64,000 nt of DNA, from positions 620,001 through 684,000 of the forward strand of contig OX337233.1 in the NCBI GenBank assembly GCA_946965045.2, given 5' to 3'. Source of the stretch: Epithemia pelagica. Taxonomy: Eukaryota > Bacillariophyta > Bacillariophyceae > Surirellales > Surirellaceae. Positions 1 to 9,671 of the stretch are shown here, piece after piece; the first letter of the stretch is position 1; each line of letters begins with the position of its first letter. The position numbers were made by a program, and so were the translations under genes. The notes under the pieces were generated by a model. That model did no database searches, was not told the origin of the DNA, and saw nothing but the letters and a program-made list of their open reading frames with translations.

Positions 1-649
1 GCTGGCCATTGGGATCGCTGTGGGAGGCCAATTCCCAGAAACTATTCCTTCCAAAATGTGGCGGTGTCTCGCTCCACGATTCGAAAAGTATAAGGCGTGA
101 CTGTTTTCTGTTCACCTCGTCCGGCGTTCTGCACGGCTCAATATGCTGTGTTCGCAGTGCCAGACGGCGCCATGCACGCCGGGCATAGCGTATGATCACT
201 CGCAGCTCAACGGCTGTACGCGTGCCGAGATGTTGCAGGCCATCACTGTGACGTGACGAATTGCGACCGGCACCGAACCGAGAGCGTAACCGAAGAGACA
301 CGGTGCGAGGATCAAAAGCGTCGGACAATGAACATGTGGGATCCCAAACGTTGGTGGATACATGAAACACACTGTGTCTCAACGAAGCTCAACGGTTCGT
401 GGAGTTACTGCGTAGGCGATTGTGAATGAGTGCTTCACGTCAAAAGTTGACGAGATGCCTAGGTAGCAATGTTGCGTTCTTCGAATGTGGGATCCAAAAA
501 ATGTAGGTGGATATTTGACACGGTTCGTGGAGACACTACGCCGGAATGAGAGCTTTGCATCAAAAGCTGATATGCCAAAGCAATGTTTCACATCACAGCA
601 GATCACTTTCTTCGACACACTCTCTTTTCTTTCCGATTATCAAAGGAAG
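1..649. other. Spacer/5' region of Kelch copy 1 with duplicated module
   Basis: No gene is supported here. The stretch contains two diverged copies of a module (about 336-475 and 484-600) that starts with GTGGGATCC, continues with GTTCGTGGAG and ends with a TCAAAAG motif. The same module sits before Kelch copies 2, 3 and 4 (about 4868, 9237, 9363 and 14110). The open frame of Kelch copy 1 extends upstream into it by chance, to 485. It could carry the promoter of the Kelch gene, but no TATA box or other element is convincing. Confidence 0.55.
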
Positions 650-2347
650 ATGCAAGAACAAGCAAGATTGTCCAATCTTGCCTTTCCTGACACCAACAAA
701 GATGAAATGCCACAATGGAAGTCCGACTCATGGCCGCCGCTTTTGGGTGGATGGCGTCGGTATCATGCATCGGTTGTTGTGAATGAAGAGAAAAAGGGAC
801 AACAGACAGTCGTTGTCATTGGAGGACAAAAAGCAGAGTTGCTCGTCACAAATTCGGTGTTGTTGATGGATTTGGAAAAGGACACGAAGCAATGGAGGGA
901 AGGTCCAAGTCTGAATCAAAATCGTGCATTTCATGCAGCAGTGGTTTGTAATGGCTCTGTGTACGCAATTGGGGGAGGCTGTAATGGTAAACGTCTGGAT
1001 TCAATCGAGCGGATTGATCTTTTGCATTTGTGGAAATCACCATGTGCTACCAACAACAAGACGCATTGGAAGAAATTGACTTGTACATTGTCCACTCCAA
1101 GAGGCGGATGTCAAGCTGCTGTAGTACATGATCGATTTGTTGTGGTCGTTGGTGGATACAATAGAGAATGCTTGTCGTCGACTGATATCATTGATACGGC
1201 AGAACAAACTCAACACACTGTGATTGCAGGCCCTTCCATGACGACTCCTCGATCTTTGAGTGGAATGGCGGTTGTCGGTCATCGTATCTTTGTCATTGGA
1301 GGGTCCAATGGAAGCTCCGATCTTAACTCCGTAGAATATTTGGATTTCATTGAAGCTTCTCAAGAGACCAATGAGGATGTGGGTTTCATCATTCCTTTAT
1401 CATCGAAATGGAAAGTGCACAAGGATCTGGTCCTTTCTGTCCCCCGAACGCAACATGCTGTTGGGAAAGTCGGGACCTCACTGATCGTGGCAGGAGGTGG
1501 TACCGTCAAAGCTTTGAAGTCGGTAGAAGTATTGGATACAAAGCGCAACGTCGTGTTCAACATACCTGATATGACCACGAGGCGGAACGGTCCTAGTCTG
1601 GTATCATTGTCTGACATGATCGCTGTCATTGGAGGGTTTCGTCAGGATACGTGTGAGACGCTCGCACTGAGTGACACACTTGAACACACCCAGGTACGGC
1701 GTTTGTTGCAGAAAGAATTGGTTGTGATATACCAAGCGACTGGAGAAATAATTGTTTCAAATATTGTTGTTCTGTTCTCTTACGACACTTTGGTGCTCTT
1801 CTTTTCAAAGACATCTCAGAACATGTATTCGTGTCGCGCTGAGCTCGACATGGAACTTGAAAAACTGAAGAGTAAGATTCAACTTGCAAATAGGGATCGT
1901 ATCAATGTCAAGGCGCTGCAAGAGGCAATTGAGGCGGAATCCTTGCTGTCTTTGTTGGAAGGTCTTCGAGATCAGGATGACAAGTTCCGCTCTGTACATG
2001 AGCTTCAAGAAACTATTGACGAACTGAAAGGGAAGCTGCAGAATATGGACAGTTTGGCGGGGTGTCTTCCAATTGCTCGCAAGATTGAAGAACTACAACG
2101 TCTTGTCGACTTGAATGGCAGTTATGGAGATGGAAAGAACGTTGCTGGTCAGAAAGCAAAGGATGAGTTTGAATTTGTATCGGTCACCGGAAACGAAACA
2201 CTACCAATGTCCGGTCATTCTACTGATGAAGACTCGAATGCTTGTTTTAACCCGGAAGAACGACTTATGAAACTGGAAGACATGATGGTTCAACTTTCTG
2301 ATCGGTTTGGTGCACTTGAGAATCTAGTGCTCTCGAAGAAGAACTAG
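650..2347 (+). CDS. Kelch-repeat/coiled-coil protein, array copy 1
   Basis: Kelch beta-propeller protein of unknown role. About five or six Kelch blades show the family's GG pairs (VVVIGG, YAIGGG, VVVGGY, FVIGGS, IVAGGG, AVIGGF) over roughly residues 40-345. A coiled coil (ELEKLKSKIQ, then a leucine/glutamate-rich stretch) and a conserved tail ending LVLSKKN follow. The start at 650 (MQEQARLSN) is chosen because all four copies align from there; the frame is open back to 485. A probable intron, 1694-1810 (GTACGG...AAAG, 117 bp), is at the position seen in every copy. Its length is a multiple of three and it has no stop, so retained message would still be translated. The spliced protein is about 526 residues. 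Kelch propellers usually bind proteins; no partner can be named from the sequence. Confidence 0.8.
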   Translation: MQEQARLSNLAFPDTNKDEMPQWKSDSWPPLLGGWRRYHASVVVNEEKKGQQTVVVIGGQKAELLVTNSVLLMDLEKDTKQWREGPSLNQNRAFHAAVVCNGSVYAIGGGCNGKRLDSIERIDLLHLWKSPCATNNKTHWKKLTCTLSTPRGGCQAAVVHDRFVVVVGGYNRECLSSTDIIDTAEQTQHTVIAGPSMTTPRSLSGMAVVGHRIFVIGGSNGSSDLNSVEYLDFIEASQETNEDVGFIIPLSSKWKVHKDLVLSVPRTQHAVGKVGTSLIVAGGGTVKALKSVEVLDTKRNVVFNIPDMTTRRNGPSLVSLSDMIAVIGGFRQDTCETLALSDTLEHTQVRRLLQKELVVIYQATGEIIVSNIVVLFSYDTLVLFFSKTSQNMYSCRAELDMELEKLKSKIQLANRDRINVKALQEAIEAESLLSLLEGLRDQDDKFRSVHELQETIDELKGKLQNMDSLAGCLPIARKIEELQRLVDLNGSYGDGKNVAGQKAKDEFEFVSVTGNETLPMSGHSTDEDSNACFNPEERLMKLEDMMVQLSDRFGALENLVLSKKN

Positions 2348-2796
2348 AGGTCCATTTGCCATTTCGAGACGGCGGACCAGGTCCATTCTGTCATGTTTGT
2401 GATCTTAGCATTACGACCACATATTACGTCCTCCTAGTATAAAGTGATGAAATGTCCAATTCTTGCGTGTTGTTTGAAATAACGACAATGATTGCTGTGT
2501 CGTATTTACCTCAATTCCTTGAAGGGAATGGAGGTGGAGCACTATAAGATACAGGGTCGGAACTCCTCTTGTCGTTTCCGTGGGCGGATTTCGATTATAT
2601 ATGTGTGTGTTGGTGGTTCTCCGGTGGAACAATAGAGGGTGGAACAATAGAAGGTACAGCGTTCCAACAGCTCGTCTCACGTGGGCGGAATTTGATCATA
2701 AAGGTGTGTGATGGTGGTGGTTCTGTGGGGCACTATATAGAGAAAGAGAAAGACATTTGTCGTTTTCGGTGTTTGGCCGTTGGCAAGAAAGATCGT
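2348..2796. other. Convergent intergenic region, repeated 3' module
   Basis: No gene is seen. The region lies between the stop of Kelch copy 1 and the 3' end of the degraded partner. The first part (CCATTTCGAGACGGCG, then ...CTAGTATAAAGTGATG) recurs at about 7404-7520, 11437-11540 and, shortened, 16003-16200. It therefore belongs to the repeat unit and probably holds 3' UTR and termination signals of both convergent genes. Confidence 0.6.
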
Positions 2797-4372
2797 TTAC
2801 CACACTTTCCCCCACGGACGGCGATGCGGTGGGTCGTTGGTAGTATTGTTGTTCTTCGAAACAGGTTTTGTTGCTGTCGTCGTCGTCGTCGTTACTTTGT
2901 CGATGGTTTCATCCTGGTCCTTGCTATCGAGACGATTCGTGCCGTCGTCGTACTTTTGGTGGTGGTTGTCCGGGAAGTGGGTGCTGTTGCTGCTTCTGCT
3001 ACTGCGGGATTGTAGTGGCTCGCGGGTGGAGGCATGAGGTGTCGTTGCCACGGTCGTCGTCGTCGTCGTCGTGGGGTGACTACCACCATCCTCTTGGTTC
3101 TTTTTCTTCTCCTCCTCCTTCTCCATGGGCGAGGAGGAAAGTGATAAGGACCCAAGAATGGAGGACAGAGTTGGGTCTTGAAGAATCATGGTTTTCACGT
3201 GATTCGTGCCTTGCTCCCAATAGTCTTGCATCCACCTGGAGGGCTTTGTGCCTTGTTCTTGTTCCAATAGTTTCTTTTTTCGTTCACGATACTTGACTTA
3301 TTGTTCTGCCTTGGCTAGGGCGAGGAGCCATTGATCGCGTTCCTCGAGGGCTTGTTGTTGTTCTTCCACTTGACCGCCTCCAGTTGTGGGAATCACTACG
3401 TGCGTTGTATAATTTTGGAAGCAGAAGTACGAATGGGAGTATACTTCCACTATGATCGTCGTCGGCAAAGCGATCGCCGCCTGGTCCCACTTGTGTCGTT
3501 GTCGTCGTTGAGGATGGAGAATGAAGTGGTGGTGCCGAGGTTTGTGGGTGTTGTCGTTGTTCTTTTTCATCTTGGGCCAATCGTTCTTCCAAGGCATGAA
3601 TGCGTTGTAACGAGGCAGACAGGGAAGGAGATAGGTGGAGGGCTTCGTCGTTATTGTCGTCTAGGGTGTCGTTCTGGTTGGAATCCAGTGTGTTTGGAGA
3701 TGTCTACTTTGATTAGTGGAGGATGCATCCGATTAGGATTCGTTTGTGGTTGCCGCCGACGACGCAAGGGCTGGTGCTGCTGTTTGTTGTTGCTGTCGTC
3801 GAACCGGACGACATTCGTTGTTGTGAATCGTTCTTGCCATGTATAGTACTATACTGACGCCAATGAATTTGATGAAAGCGGTCAGAGTATCGAGTCTCCT
3901 CATGCTTGGATGATTGCTTTGGAACAACCCTACACGTACGACGAGTCATCGTGCATCCAATGGTGTCGAGGACGACGACGACCTGGTCCAGAGTGATAAG
4001 GAAAATGGATCATTGTCACGAAATGTCTGTGAATTGGATCTTCCGTCTGTCCATCTGTCAAGATACGACTCGCGTTTAGGTCGCTTGCTTCAAGGAAAGA
4101 TACCTTTTTTGTGTGCAAAGATGAAAGATCCAAACGAAAGCAATAAAAGAGATGTCATGAAGATGCGATGGTGTTTTGATTATAGTCGCCACTTTCCTGG
4201 CACCGGCTGTCGCCATATTCTTGTGTTGCGAATGGTACGGTCGTCCCCTCATGCAAGCCTGATACGACTCCGATTGAGCCTCGCTCGCATTGCAAGAATG
4301 CGTCCAACGACATCTCTCACACAACACGAAGAGTTGTAGATTGTCACAAGGCCTATATTGTGTGGCGACCAT
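2797..4372 (-). pseudogene. Degraded partner gene, array copy 1
   Basis: Remnant of the minus-strand partner gene that is intact at 16357-18603. The C-terminal end, with the tail RRPWGKVW (RRPWWKVW in the intact copy), is readable at 2797-3267. The ALEERDQWLLALAKAEQ coiled-coil segment follows in another frame at about 3298-3400. Scattered matches to the region around the membrane segment (SESYQACMRGRPYHSQ in a shifted frame) appear near 4190-4290. Several frame breaks and lost segments separate these blocks, so no single product can be made. It converges on Kelch copy 1. Confidence 0.7.
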
Positions 4373-5078
4373 GGCAACACGTTTCTTGAGGAAACCACCA
4401 TCTTTACCATCTCAGTGGTCCATATCGTTCTGTCTTGTGCGATGCGAGAATACCCAATCCTCCATCCAAGAAGAAGGCCACAGTACCCTTCTCTCCTTCC
4501 ACAAGTACTAAAACCAAGAAAATCCATCTCTGGGTGAAGCGACATCCGTTCCTTGCAAGACGCGTTGGATCGATGCATGTGCCGTTTTGGGTCGCTCCAC
4601 GATCGAACATCCATTCACGATCCATACCTCCACTGTGAAATGTTGCCTTGTGTATGACTGATCGCTCAGTGCCAGCCAGTTCGATCCATTCCACGCTGGT
4701 CCGATGCACACTTGCAACAGTTCCACGGCTGTGGTAAAGCGCGTGACGAGATGCCACACGCCATTTCAGCAAGAGAGATGAGGTGATGCTTGGCGACCAT
4801 AACCATCAAACCGATCCAACAAACACGATGCGTGGATCATTGATGAAGAGAAACGAAAGCAGCGGACAGGTGGGATCCAAAACATTGGTGCAACACATCA
4901 CTGTGTATCAAAAAACATCACCGTTCATAAATGAAGCTCCACGCTTCGTGGAGTGGCTACGAAGGCGATTTCGTTTGGGTGTTTCGTATAGAAAGCAATA
5001 ATTCACATCAAAAACCAGCTATCCACATCGCGCTTCCTTTGACCCACTTTTTCTTGGGTTGCCACATATCAAAGGATC
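4373..5078. other. Spacer between array units 1 and 2
   Basis: No gene is supported. The stretch contains decayed upstream sequence of the partner gene and, at about 4868-5000, a degraded copy of the GTGGGATCC/GTTCGTGGAG module that precedes each Kelch gene. It is expected to hold the 5' region of Kelch copy 2. Confidence 0.5.
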
Positions 5079-7403
5079 ATGCAAGAAGAAGCGCGATTGT
5101 CCAATCTTGTCTTTTCTGACACGGGCAAAGATGAAACGCCGCAATGGAAGTCCAACTCATGGCCGCCGCTTTTGGGTGGATATCGTTATTTCCCTGCATC
5201 CGTTGTTGTGAATGGCGAGACAAACGAAAAAGAGACAGTCGTTGTCATTGGAGGATATACTTTAAACGGCGCCACAAATTCGGTGTTGTTGATGGATTTG
5301 GAAAAGGACACGAAGCAATGGAGGGAAGGTCCAACCCTGAAACAACCTCGTGGTGGACTTGCAGCTGTGGTTTGTAATGGCTTTGTTTACGCATTGAAAG
5401 GCTATTGTAAGGGTCGTTTTCTGAATTCAATAGAGCGGATTGATCTTGTAGATTTGTTGAAGTCACCAACTACTACCAACGACAAGAAGCAATGGACTAC
5501 ATTGAACTGTCAAGTATCCACATCAAGATGCGGATGCCAAGCTGCTGTGGTACACAATCGTTTTATTGTGGTCGTTGGTGGATACAATGGAAGTCACTTG
5601 TCGTCGACTGATATTATTGATACGGCTGAGCAAACTCAACACATTGTCGTTGCAGGCCCTCCCATGACGGTTCCTCGATTTGTCGGTGGATTGGCGGTTG
5701 TCGGTCATCGCATCTTTGTCATTGGTGGCAACGATGGAACTTCCGCTCTCAAGTCTGTTGAATATCTGGAATTCATGGAATCATTTTCTGAGACCAATGA
5801 TGACGATTTGAGTTCTGTCTTTCCTTCATCGTCAAAGTGGAAAGTTCACAAGGATCTCGTCCTCTCTGTCCCTCGCATGGAACATGCTGTTGCCAAAGTA
5901 GGGACTTGTCTGATTGTGACTGGAGGTAAACCCTTTTATTCTTCACAATCAGTAGAAGTATTAGACACAAAGCGCAACGTGGTGTTCCACATACCTGTTA
6001 TGAACCAGGAGCGGTCTGCTCATTGTGCGGTTTCATTCACGCACGGAATTGTTGTCATCGGAGGGAAGTATACGAAAACCTGTGAAACGCTCTCATTGAT
6101 TAACGTGCAGCAACTTTTCAAGGTACGGTTTTGTGTCATCGCAAAAGGGACTAAAGCAACTTTTGTTTTAAAGATTGTTGTATTGTTCTCATACGACAAT
6201 TTCGTGGTTTTTTTTTCAAAGACATTCCAGAACATGTTTTCGTGTCGTGCCAAGCTCAACATGGAAGTAGAGAAACTCAACGGTAAGATTCAACGTGCAA
6301 ATACGGATCGCAGCAATGTCAGAGTGCTGCAAGAGGCCATTGAGGCCGAATCCTTGCTGCCTTTGATGGAATGGCTTCGTGATCACGACGACAAGGTCCG
6401 CTCTATCCAGGAGCTTCACGAACTTATTAATGAAATGAAAGGAAAGTTACAGGATATGGATAGTTTGTCGGGGTGTCTTCCATTTGTTCGCAAGATTGAA
6501 GAGCTACAACGGCTTGTCGACTGGAATGAGAGTTTTGTTGATGAAAAGAAGCTTGTTGATCAGAAAGCAGATGTTGAGACTCAGTCCGGTTCGGTGAGCG
6601 GAAAGGAAGCACTACCGTTGTCGGAACGTACCACTCGTGAGCTTGTCAACTTGGATGAGAGTTTTGTTGATGAAAAGAAGCGTGTTGGTCAGAAAGCAGA
6701 GATTGAGACTGAGTCCTGTTCAGTGAGCGGAAAGGAAATACTGCCGGTGTCGGAACGTTCCACTATTGAGCTTGTCGACTCAAATGAAAGTTTCGTTGAT
6801 GAAAAGAACCTTGCTGCTCCGAAAGCAGATGTCGAGACTGAGTCCTGCTCGGTGAGCGGAAAGGAAACACTACCGGTGTCGGAACGTACCACTCTTGAGC
6901 TTGTCAACTTGGATGAGAGTTTTGTTGATGAAAAGAAGCGTGTTGGTCAGAAAGCAGATATTGAGACTGAGTCCTGTTCAGTGAGCGGAAAGGAAATACT
7001 GCCGGTGTCGGAACGTTCCACTATTGAGCTTGTCGACTCAAATGAAAGTTTCGTTGATGAAAAGAACCTTGCTGCTACGAAAGCAGATGTCGAGACTGAG
7101 TCCTGCTCGGTGAGCGGAAAGGAAACACTACCGGTGTCGGAACGTACCACTCTTGAGCTTGTCGACTTGAATGTCAGTTTTGTTGATGAAAAGAACCTTG
7201 CTGGTCGGGAAGCAGAAGATGAGTTTGAATTCGTATCGGTGACCAGGAATGAAACACCACCAGTGTCCGGCTGTTCTACTGATGAACTTTCGAATGCTTG
7301 TGATAACCCGGAAGAACGAGTTATGAAACTGGAGGACATGATGGTTCAACTTTTGGATCGGGTTGGTGTGCTTGAGAATCTTATGCTCTCAAAGAACAAC
7401 TAG
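5079..7403 (+). CDS. Kelch-repeat/coiled-coil protein, array copy 2 (expanded repeats)
   Basis: Paralogue of the Kelch protein at 650-2347, starting at the conserved MQEEARLSN. Kelch blades (VVVIGGY, VVVGGYNG, FVIGGND, IVTGGK, VVIGGK) occupy about the first 345 residues. A probable intron, 6123-6221 (GTACGG...CAAAG, 99 bp), is again a multiple of three without stops. Exon 2 opens with TFQNMFSCRAKL, followed by the coiled coil. Unlike the other copies, the C-terminal part holds five 43-residue units (SFVDEK...SGKE.LPVSER) before the common tail. The spliced protein is about 741 residues against 526-563 for its paralogues. The exposed, charged repeats are probably flexible; their role is unknown. 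Confidence 0.8.
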   Translation: MQEEARLSNLVFSDTGKDETPQWKSNSWPPLLGGYRYFPASVVVNGETNEKETVVVIGGYTLNGATNSVLLMDLEKDTKQWREGPTLKQPRGGLAAVVCNGFVYALKGYCKGRFLNSIERIDLVDLLKSPTTTNDKKQWTTLNCQVSTSRCGCQAAVVHNRFIVVVGGYNGSHLSSTDIIDTAEQTQHIVVAGPPMTVPRFVGGLAVVGHRIFVIGGNDGTSALKSVEYLEFMESFSETNDDDLSSVFPSSSKWKVHKDLVLSVPRMEHAVAKVGTCLIVTGGKPFYSSQSVEVLDTKRNVVFHIPVMNQERSAHCAVSFTHGIVVIGGKYTKTCETLSLINVQQLFKVRFCVIAKGTKATFVLKIVVLFSYDNFVVFFSKTFQNMFSCRAKLNMEVEKLNGKIQRANTDRSNVRVLQEAIEAESLLPLMEWLRDHDDKVRSIQELHELINEMKGKLQDMDSLSGCLPFVRKIEELQRLVDWNESFVDEKKLVDQKADVETQSGSVSGKEALPLSERTTRELVNLDESFVDEKKRVGQKAEIETESCSVSGKEILPVSERSTIELVDSNESFVDEKNLAAPKADVETESCSVSGKETLPVSERTTLELVNLDESFVDEKKRVGQKADIETESCSVSGKEILPVSERSTIELVDSNESFVDEKNLAATKADVETESCSVSGKETLPVSERTTLELVDLNVSFVDEKNLAGREAEDEFEFVSVTRNETPPVSGCSTDELSNACDNPEERVMKLEDMMVQLLDRVGVLENLMLSKNN
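6510..7154 (+). repeat. In-frame 129-bp coding minisatellite with 258-bp higher-order period
   Basis: Five consecutive 129-bp units begin at 6510, 6639, 6768, 6897 and 7026, and each encodes 43 residues. Units alternate between two types (KKRVGQKA and KNLAAPKA variants). The pair 6639-6896 and the pair 6897-7154 differ at only about two positions, so the last step was a recent 258-bp duplication. Kelch copy 3 has a single unit of the second type and copies 1 and 4 have only a partial one. Confidence 0.92.
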
Positions 7404-7743
7404 GTCCATTTGCCATTTCGAGACGGCGAACCAGGTCCATTCTGTCACGTTTGTGATCTTTTCGCATTCCGACCACAGATTACGCCTTCCTAGTATAAAG
7501 TGATGAAATGTCAAACTCTTGTGTGTGGTTTGAAATAACGACAATGATTGCTGTGTCGTATTTTTCTCAATTCCTTTAAGGGAATGGAGGTGAAACACTT
7601 TAAGGTACAGAGCCGGAACACCTCGTCTTCGATCATATAAATGTGTTGGTGGTCTCACGTGGAACCATATATGGTACAGCGCTGGAACACGTCGTCTCCA
7701 GTGGGCGGAATTCGATTAAAAGGTGTGTGTTGGTGTTGGTTCG
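7404..7743. other. Convergent intergenic region, array unit 2
   Basis: No gene is seen. The sequence repeats the 3' module found after Kelch copy 1 (CCATTTCGAGACGGCG and CTAGTATAAAGTGATG) and probably carries the 3' ends of both convergent transcripts. Confidence 0.55.
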
Positions 7744-8802
7744 CTATGAGACGCCAGAGAGAGGTATTTGTCGTTTCCCGTGTGTGAGTGTTGTGGTTCG
7801 TGGATTGACAAGAGCCAACAGAGATCGTTTACCACACTTTCCACCACGGACGACGATGCTGTGGGTCGTTCTTAGTATTGATGTTGTTCGAAACGGGTTT
7901 TGTTGGTGTCGTCGTCGCCGTTGGCGTGTCGTTCGCGTCGCCGTTTTTGTCCTTGTTGTCGAGACGATTCGTTGTGACGACGTCGTCCTTTGGGGGGCGG
8001 TGCTTGTCCATGAAGTGGGTGCTACTTCTGCTGCTGTTGCGGCGTTGTAGTGCTTCACGGGTAGAAGGTGGCGATGGCACGGTCGTCGTCGTAGTGGGTT
8101 GCTGCTACCATCCTCTTGGTTTTTCGCCTCCTCTTCCACAGGTGAGGAGGGAAGTGAAAAGGACGCAAGAATGGAAGACAGAGTTTTTGGGTCTTTAGGA
8201 ATCATGGTTCGTGCCTTGCTGCCACAAGTCTTGCATCTACCCGGAGGGTTGCTTGCCTTGTTCGTGTTCCAATTGTTTCTTTTTTCGTTTGTGATACTTG
8301 ACTTGTTCGGCCTTGTCCAGGGCGAGGAGCCATTGATCGCGTTCCTCGAGGGCTTGTTGTTGTTCTTCCACTTGACCGCCTCCAGTGGTGGGAATGACCA
8401 TGGGCGTATTTGTATTGGTGGTTGTATTTGAAATACTTGGAGTACTCTTGCTATGGTCATCGTCGGCAAAGAGGAGATCGCCACTCGTCATGACTTGTAT
8501 CGATGAGGATGGAGAAGTAAGTGGTGCCGAAGTTTGTCGTTGTTCTTATTTTTGATGGGCCAATCGCGTTGAAGTAAGACGGACAGAGAAGAAGATAGGT
8601 GCAGTGCACCGACGAGCGATTTGTAGTTGGGTGCGATTTTTTGTGTATCGAGAATGCGATGCCCGTTTGTATATCGACTTGATAATCTGCATCCTACGTC
8701 CTCAAAATGGGTTGACGGACCCATTGGAAGCGACTGTAAGCCGTATCCAATCTTTGTTGGACCATGCCAGCCGTTGTCCCTGTAGCATTGAATTGCACAC
8801 AT
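7744..8802 (-). pseudogene. Degraded partner gene, array copy 2 (membrane region deleted)
   Basis: Remnant of the partner gene intact at 16357-18603. Reading leftwards from 8802, RILDTQKIAPNYKSLV near 8620-8680 is joined directly to ALHLSSSLSVLLQ near 8600. Relative to the intact copy this removes about 200 residues, including the hydrophobic segment and the GSLTQEQALEQ block. The downstream coiled coil (ALEERDQWLLALDKAEQ) and the terminal tail RRPWWKVW remain, but in different frames. It is not expected to make the family product. Confidence 0.75.
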
Positions 8803-9671
8803 GCCGTTTTGGCTTAGACGATTACTTTGGCATAGCCGCTACACGTACAACGTGTGGTCGTTCATGTGATGGTGGCAAGGACGACGACGGCATCGTCCAG
8901 AGTGACATGGTTATCCCAAAGAAGAGAAAGGATTATTGAAACGACGACTCTGTGATGGGTCATGGTGATCAGTGCTGATGGATCTTTCGTCTGTCCATCT
9001 ATCAACCGCTTAGTCGCGTAGCGGTCTCTTCAAGCCAATAATGCTTCGACCTTCCACATCCGCAGTGCCAGCCGGCACCATGCACGCCGGGCATGGCGCA
9101 TGATCACTCGCAGCCCAACGGTTGTACTTGGCACTTGTACGGCTGCCAAGATGCTACCCGCCACTCACGCGACGGTTTGTGACCGACAGCGAACCGAGCA
9201 ACAGACAATGAACACACATACTCATTACTCATATGTCTGGGATCCCAAACGTTGGTGGATACATGAATCAAACGGTGGCTCAACGGTTCGTGGAGTTACT
9301 GCGTAGGCGATTTGGATCATTGCGTCACATAAAAAGAAGACAATGAACACATAATATATGTCGGGGATCCCAAACGTTGGTGGATACATGAAACAAACGG
9401 TGTCTCAATGAAGCTCAACGGTTCGTGGAGTCGGTTTTGGATTATTGCGGAAGCAATGTTTCACATCAAAAACTGAGCTCCAAATCGCTTTCTTCGATGG
9501 CACCCAAAAGGTCAACGAAGCTCCACGGTTCGTGGACCGTGATGAGAGCTTCACATCAAAAGCTGACATGAGCAATGTTTCACTTCCAAACATGATCATT
9601 TTCTTCGACACACTTTATTATTGTGTTGCCAGCTCTATCAAACGACCATGCAAGAATTCTATCAAAAGATG
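8803..9671. other. Spacer between array units 2 and 3
   Basis: No gene is supported. The segment at about 9055-9210 is homologous to about 140-300 at the start of the window. Two copies of the GGGATCCCAAACGTTGGTGG module lie at about 9240 and 9366. The 5' region of Kelch copy 3 is expected here. Confidence 0.5.

Noticed and set aside
2569-3846. Overlapping plus-strand frames rich in Val, Cys and Arg
   Set aside because: They are antisense to Thr/Gln-rich codons of the degraded partner gene.
6510-7154. CRISPR-like spaced repeats
   Set aside because: Units are contiguous 129-bp coding repeats in frame with the Kelch protein, in a eukaryotic context, without spacers.
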